Made by a program: the position numbers and the translations under genes. The notes beneath the pieces are model-generated. The model did not search any database. It was not told where the DNA came from and saw only the letters and a list, made by a program, of their open reading frames with translations. A stretch of 64,000 bases of DNA from Sphingobacterium alkalisoli (GTDB lineage Bacteria; Bacteroidota; Bacteroidia; Sphingobacteriales; Sphingobacteriaceae). Below are positions 62,925 through 64,000 of the stretch, piece by piece (within the stretch, counting starts at the first letter, position 1; every line of letters starts with the position of its first letter). The stretch lies in NCBI RefSeq assembly GCF_005049105.1, contig NZ_SUKA01000004.1:1-64000 (forward strand), given 5' to 3'.

Positions 62925-64000
62925 ATGGGAATCAGGGGGCCGATCCGGTATTTTGTACAAAAGCTTAGACGAATAGAACAGACAAAAAAAAGTCATCGCA
63001 TATCGATAGATAAACCGACGCTTGTCGACCGTATTCCTGTTATCTTTCCTGTTTTTTCAAAACCTTTTGCGTCAATAGTAATCGTATTTCACAACAATAA
63101 AACATTCATCAGAAACTGCTTATCATCCATAACGAAAAATCTGCCAAAACAAAGTTTCGAAGTCATAGTTATTGATGACAATAGTTCTGAAACCTTCGAT
63201 TTCTCAGATATTAAAAACATTCATCTGATCCACAACAAAACCACTTTAGGATTTTCTAAAAGTGTAAATTTAGGAATCGAAAATGCCCGAGGAGAGTATA
63301 TCTACCTCCTAGACAGTAATGCAATGGTTTTGGAAGGTTTTTTAGATGAATTAGTCGAAGTATTTGGAAAAAGCAATAATGTGGGAGCCGTTGGTTCTTT
63401 ATTATTGAATTCAGATGGCTCCTTACAAGAGGCAGGATCATTATTTTTGAAAGATTTCCAAAGTTCGCAGATCGTCGACATCCATCCATACTATCCGCAG
63501 GTAAATTATGTATATCAAGTAGATTTTTGCTCTTTTGACAGTATAATATTCAAACGTGTGTCACCAAACGGAGAGCTTAACTTCATTGATGAAACACCTC
63601 CATCCTCTTTTTTTAAAGAAGCTCCTTTTTGCCTCAGACTAAAACATGGTCAAGGGAAAGATATATTTATCAGTCCATTCTCAAGGGTTATTAGCTTTAA
63701 CGAACGAAATAATATAATACCGGCAGACAGTACTCTGTCCAATTATACGCATCACCGTAGCTTAAACGAAAGATGGAACCGTCACTTATCAGTAATACAA
63801 GCGAAAGAAAGGCGGGAACGATTCTCTGAATTATACAACAATAAGACGATTGTGTTTTTTCACGACCGAATCCCTGAATACGACCGATATTCCGGAGATT
63901 TAAGGCTAACAGAAATAATTACAGCTTTTAAAAATCTAGGGTATCATATTACATTAATTACACCTAAAAACAGGATAGATAACCCTTATAATGCTTTTTT
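62925..64000 (+). CDS. Multidomain glycosyltransferase (GT2 then GT-B), partial, runs off right edge
   Basis: The reading frame from the ATG at 62925 stays open to the end of the window (358 codons visible). The first part (about residues 45-270) is a family 2 domain: PFASIVIVFHNNKTFIRNCL in part, VIVIDDNSSE, NLGIENARGEYIYLLDSN and GSLLLNSDGSLQEAGS. The metal-site position reads LLDSN rather than the usual DxD or NND. From about residue 305 a second domain begins (KTIVFFHDRIPEYDRYSGDLR), the N-terminal start of a GT-B (family 4-like) glycosyltransferase. Proteins of this plan build long surface polysaccharides. Its end and any further domains lie outside the window. Confidence 0.8.
   Translation, partial: MGIRGPIRYFVQKLRRIEQTKKSHRISIDKPTLVDRIPVIFPVFSKPFASIVIVFHNNKTFIRNCLSSITKNLPKQSFEVIVIDDNSSETFDFSDIKNIHLIHNKTTLGFSKSVNLGIENARGEYIYLLDSNAMVLEGFLDELVEVFGKSNNVGAVGSLLLNSDGSLQEAGSLFLKDFQSSQIVDIHPYYPQVNYVYQVDFCSFDSIIFKRVSPNGELNFIDETPPSSFFKEAPFCLRLKHGQGKDIFISPFSRVISFNERNNIIPADSTLSNYTHHRSLNERWNRHLSVIQAKERRERFSELYNNKTIVFFHDRIPEYDRYSGDLRLTEIITAFKNLGYHITLITPKNRIDNPYNAF

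Overview
The window reads as chromosomal DNA of a Sphingobacteriaceae bacterium (phylum Bacteroidota), most like Sphingobacterium or a close relative. Four things support this. The serine palmitoyltransferase at 4083-5291 carries the full active-site layout of the soluble Sphingobacterium enzyme. Many intergenic regions hold the Bacteroidota promoter form TTG-N19/21-TAnnTTTG. The gene families are typical of the phylum (DUF2723, DUF4886, DUF4254, DUF1080, SPOR, HU-CCDC81, M56 with TonB-plug-like repeats). Ribosome-binding sites are AT-rich, without strong Shine-Dalgarno motifs. There is no phage, insertion sequence, CRISPR array or plasmid function; this is mostly core genome.

Layout. 1-862: leader and two promoters of a minus-strand rRNA operon whose 16S gene starts at the left edge, preceded by an unusual array phased at 11 bp. 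863-5291: a tight five-gene minus-strand operon (spt, GNAT-fold acyltransferase, NAD-dependent reductase, CDP-alcohol phosphotransferase, GtrA protein) that looks like a nearly complete sphingolipid pathway. 5650-9090: smpB, a thioesterase, a membrane-anchored MutS-like ATPase and pcm. 9415-12115: three secreted proteins, including a class D beta-lactamase-like lipoprotein. 12199-23831: priA, DUF423, a large beta-propeller-like protein, a DHH phosphoesterase, an FKBP lipoprotein, a TatD nuclease, asparaginase, DUF4180 and folC. 23910-31956: an envelope cluster transcribed leftwards (TPR protein, outer-membrane barrel, HU-TM-SPOR protein, ExbB, ExbD, TonB-like). 32255-38554: pyrR-pyrB, a DUF2723 glycosyltransferase, tRNA-Gln and prs. 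38612-44860: a HEAT/DUF1080 protein plus a Gfo/Idh/MocA oxidoreductase, divergent from a ROK regulator, suggesting a 3-keto-glycoside cassette. 44940-51330: rplY, pth, an M56/BlaI sensor-repressor pair, gltA and a META lipoprotein. 51515-59110: nuoHIJKLMN, the membrane half of respiratory complex I, without the peripheral-arm genes. 59148-64000: DUF4254 and several glycosyltransferases in increasingly AT-rich DNA, the start of a surface-polysaccharide or LPS region that runs off the right edge.

Most noteworthy: the sphingolipid operon and its palindromic leader site; the 11-bp-phased array upstream of the rRNA promoters; two related tandem duplications (60 bp and 52 bp) that each re-create a start codon in front of a gene, one encoding two tandem 19-codon mini-ORFs; and two genes whose -7 box sits so close to the ATG that leaderless mRNAs are predicted. 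All functional calls come from reading motifs and context; no database search was run.
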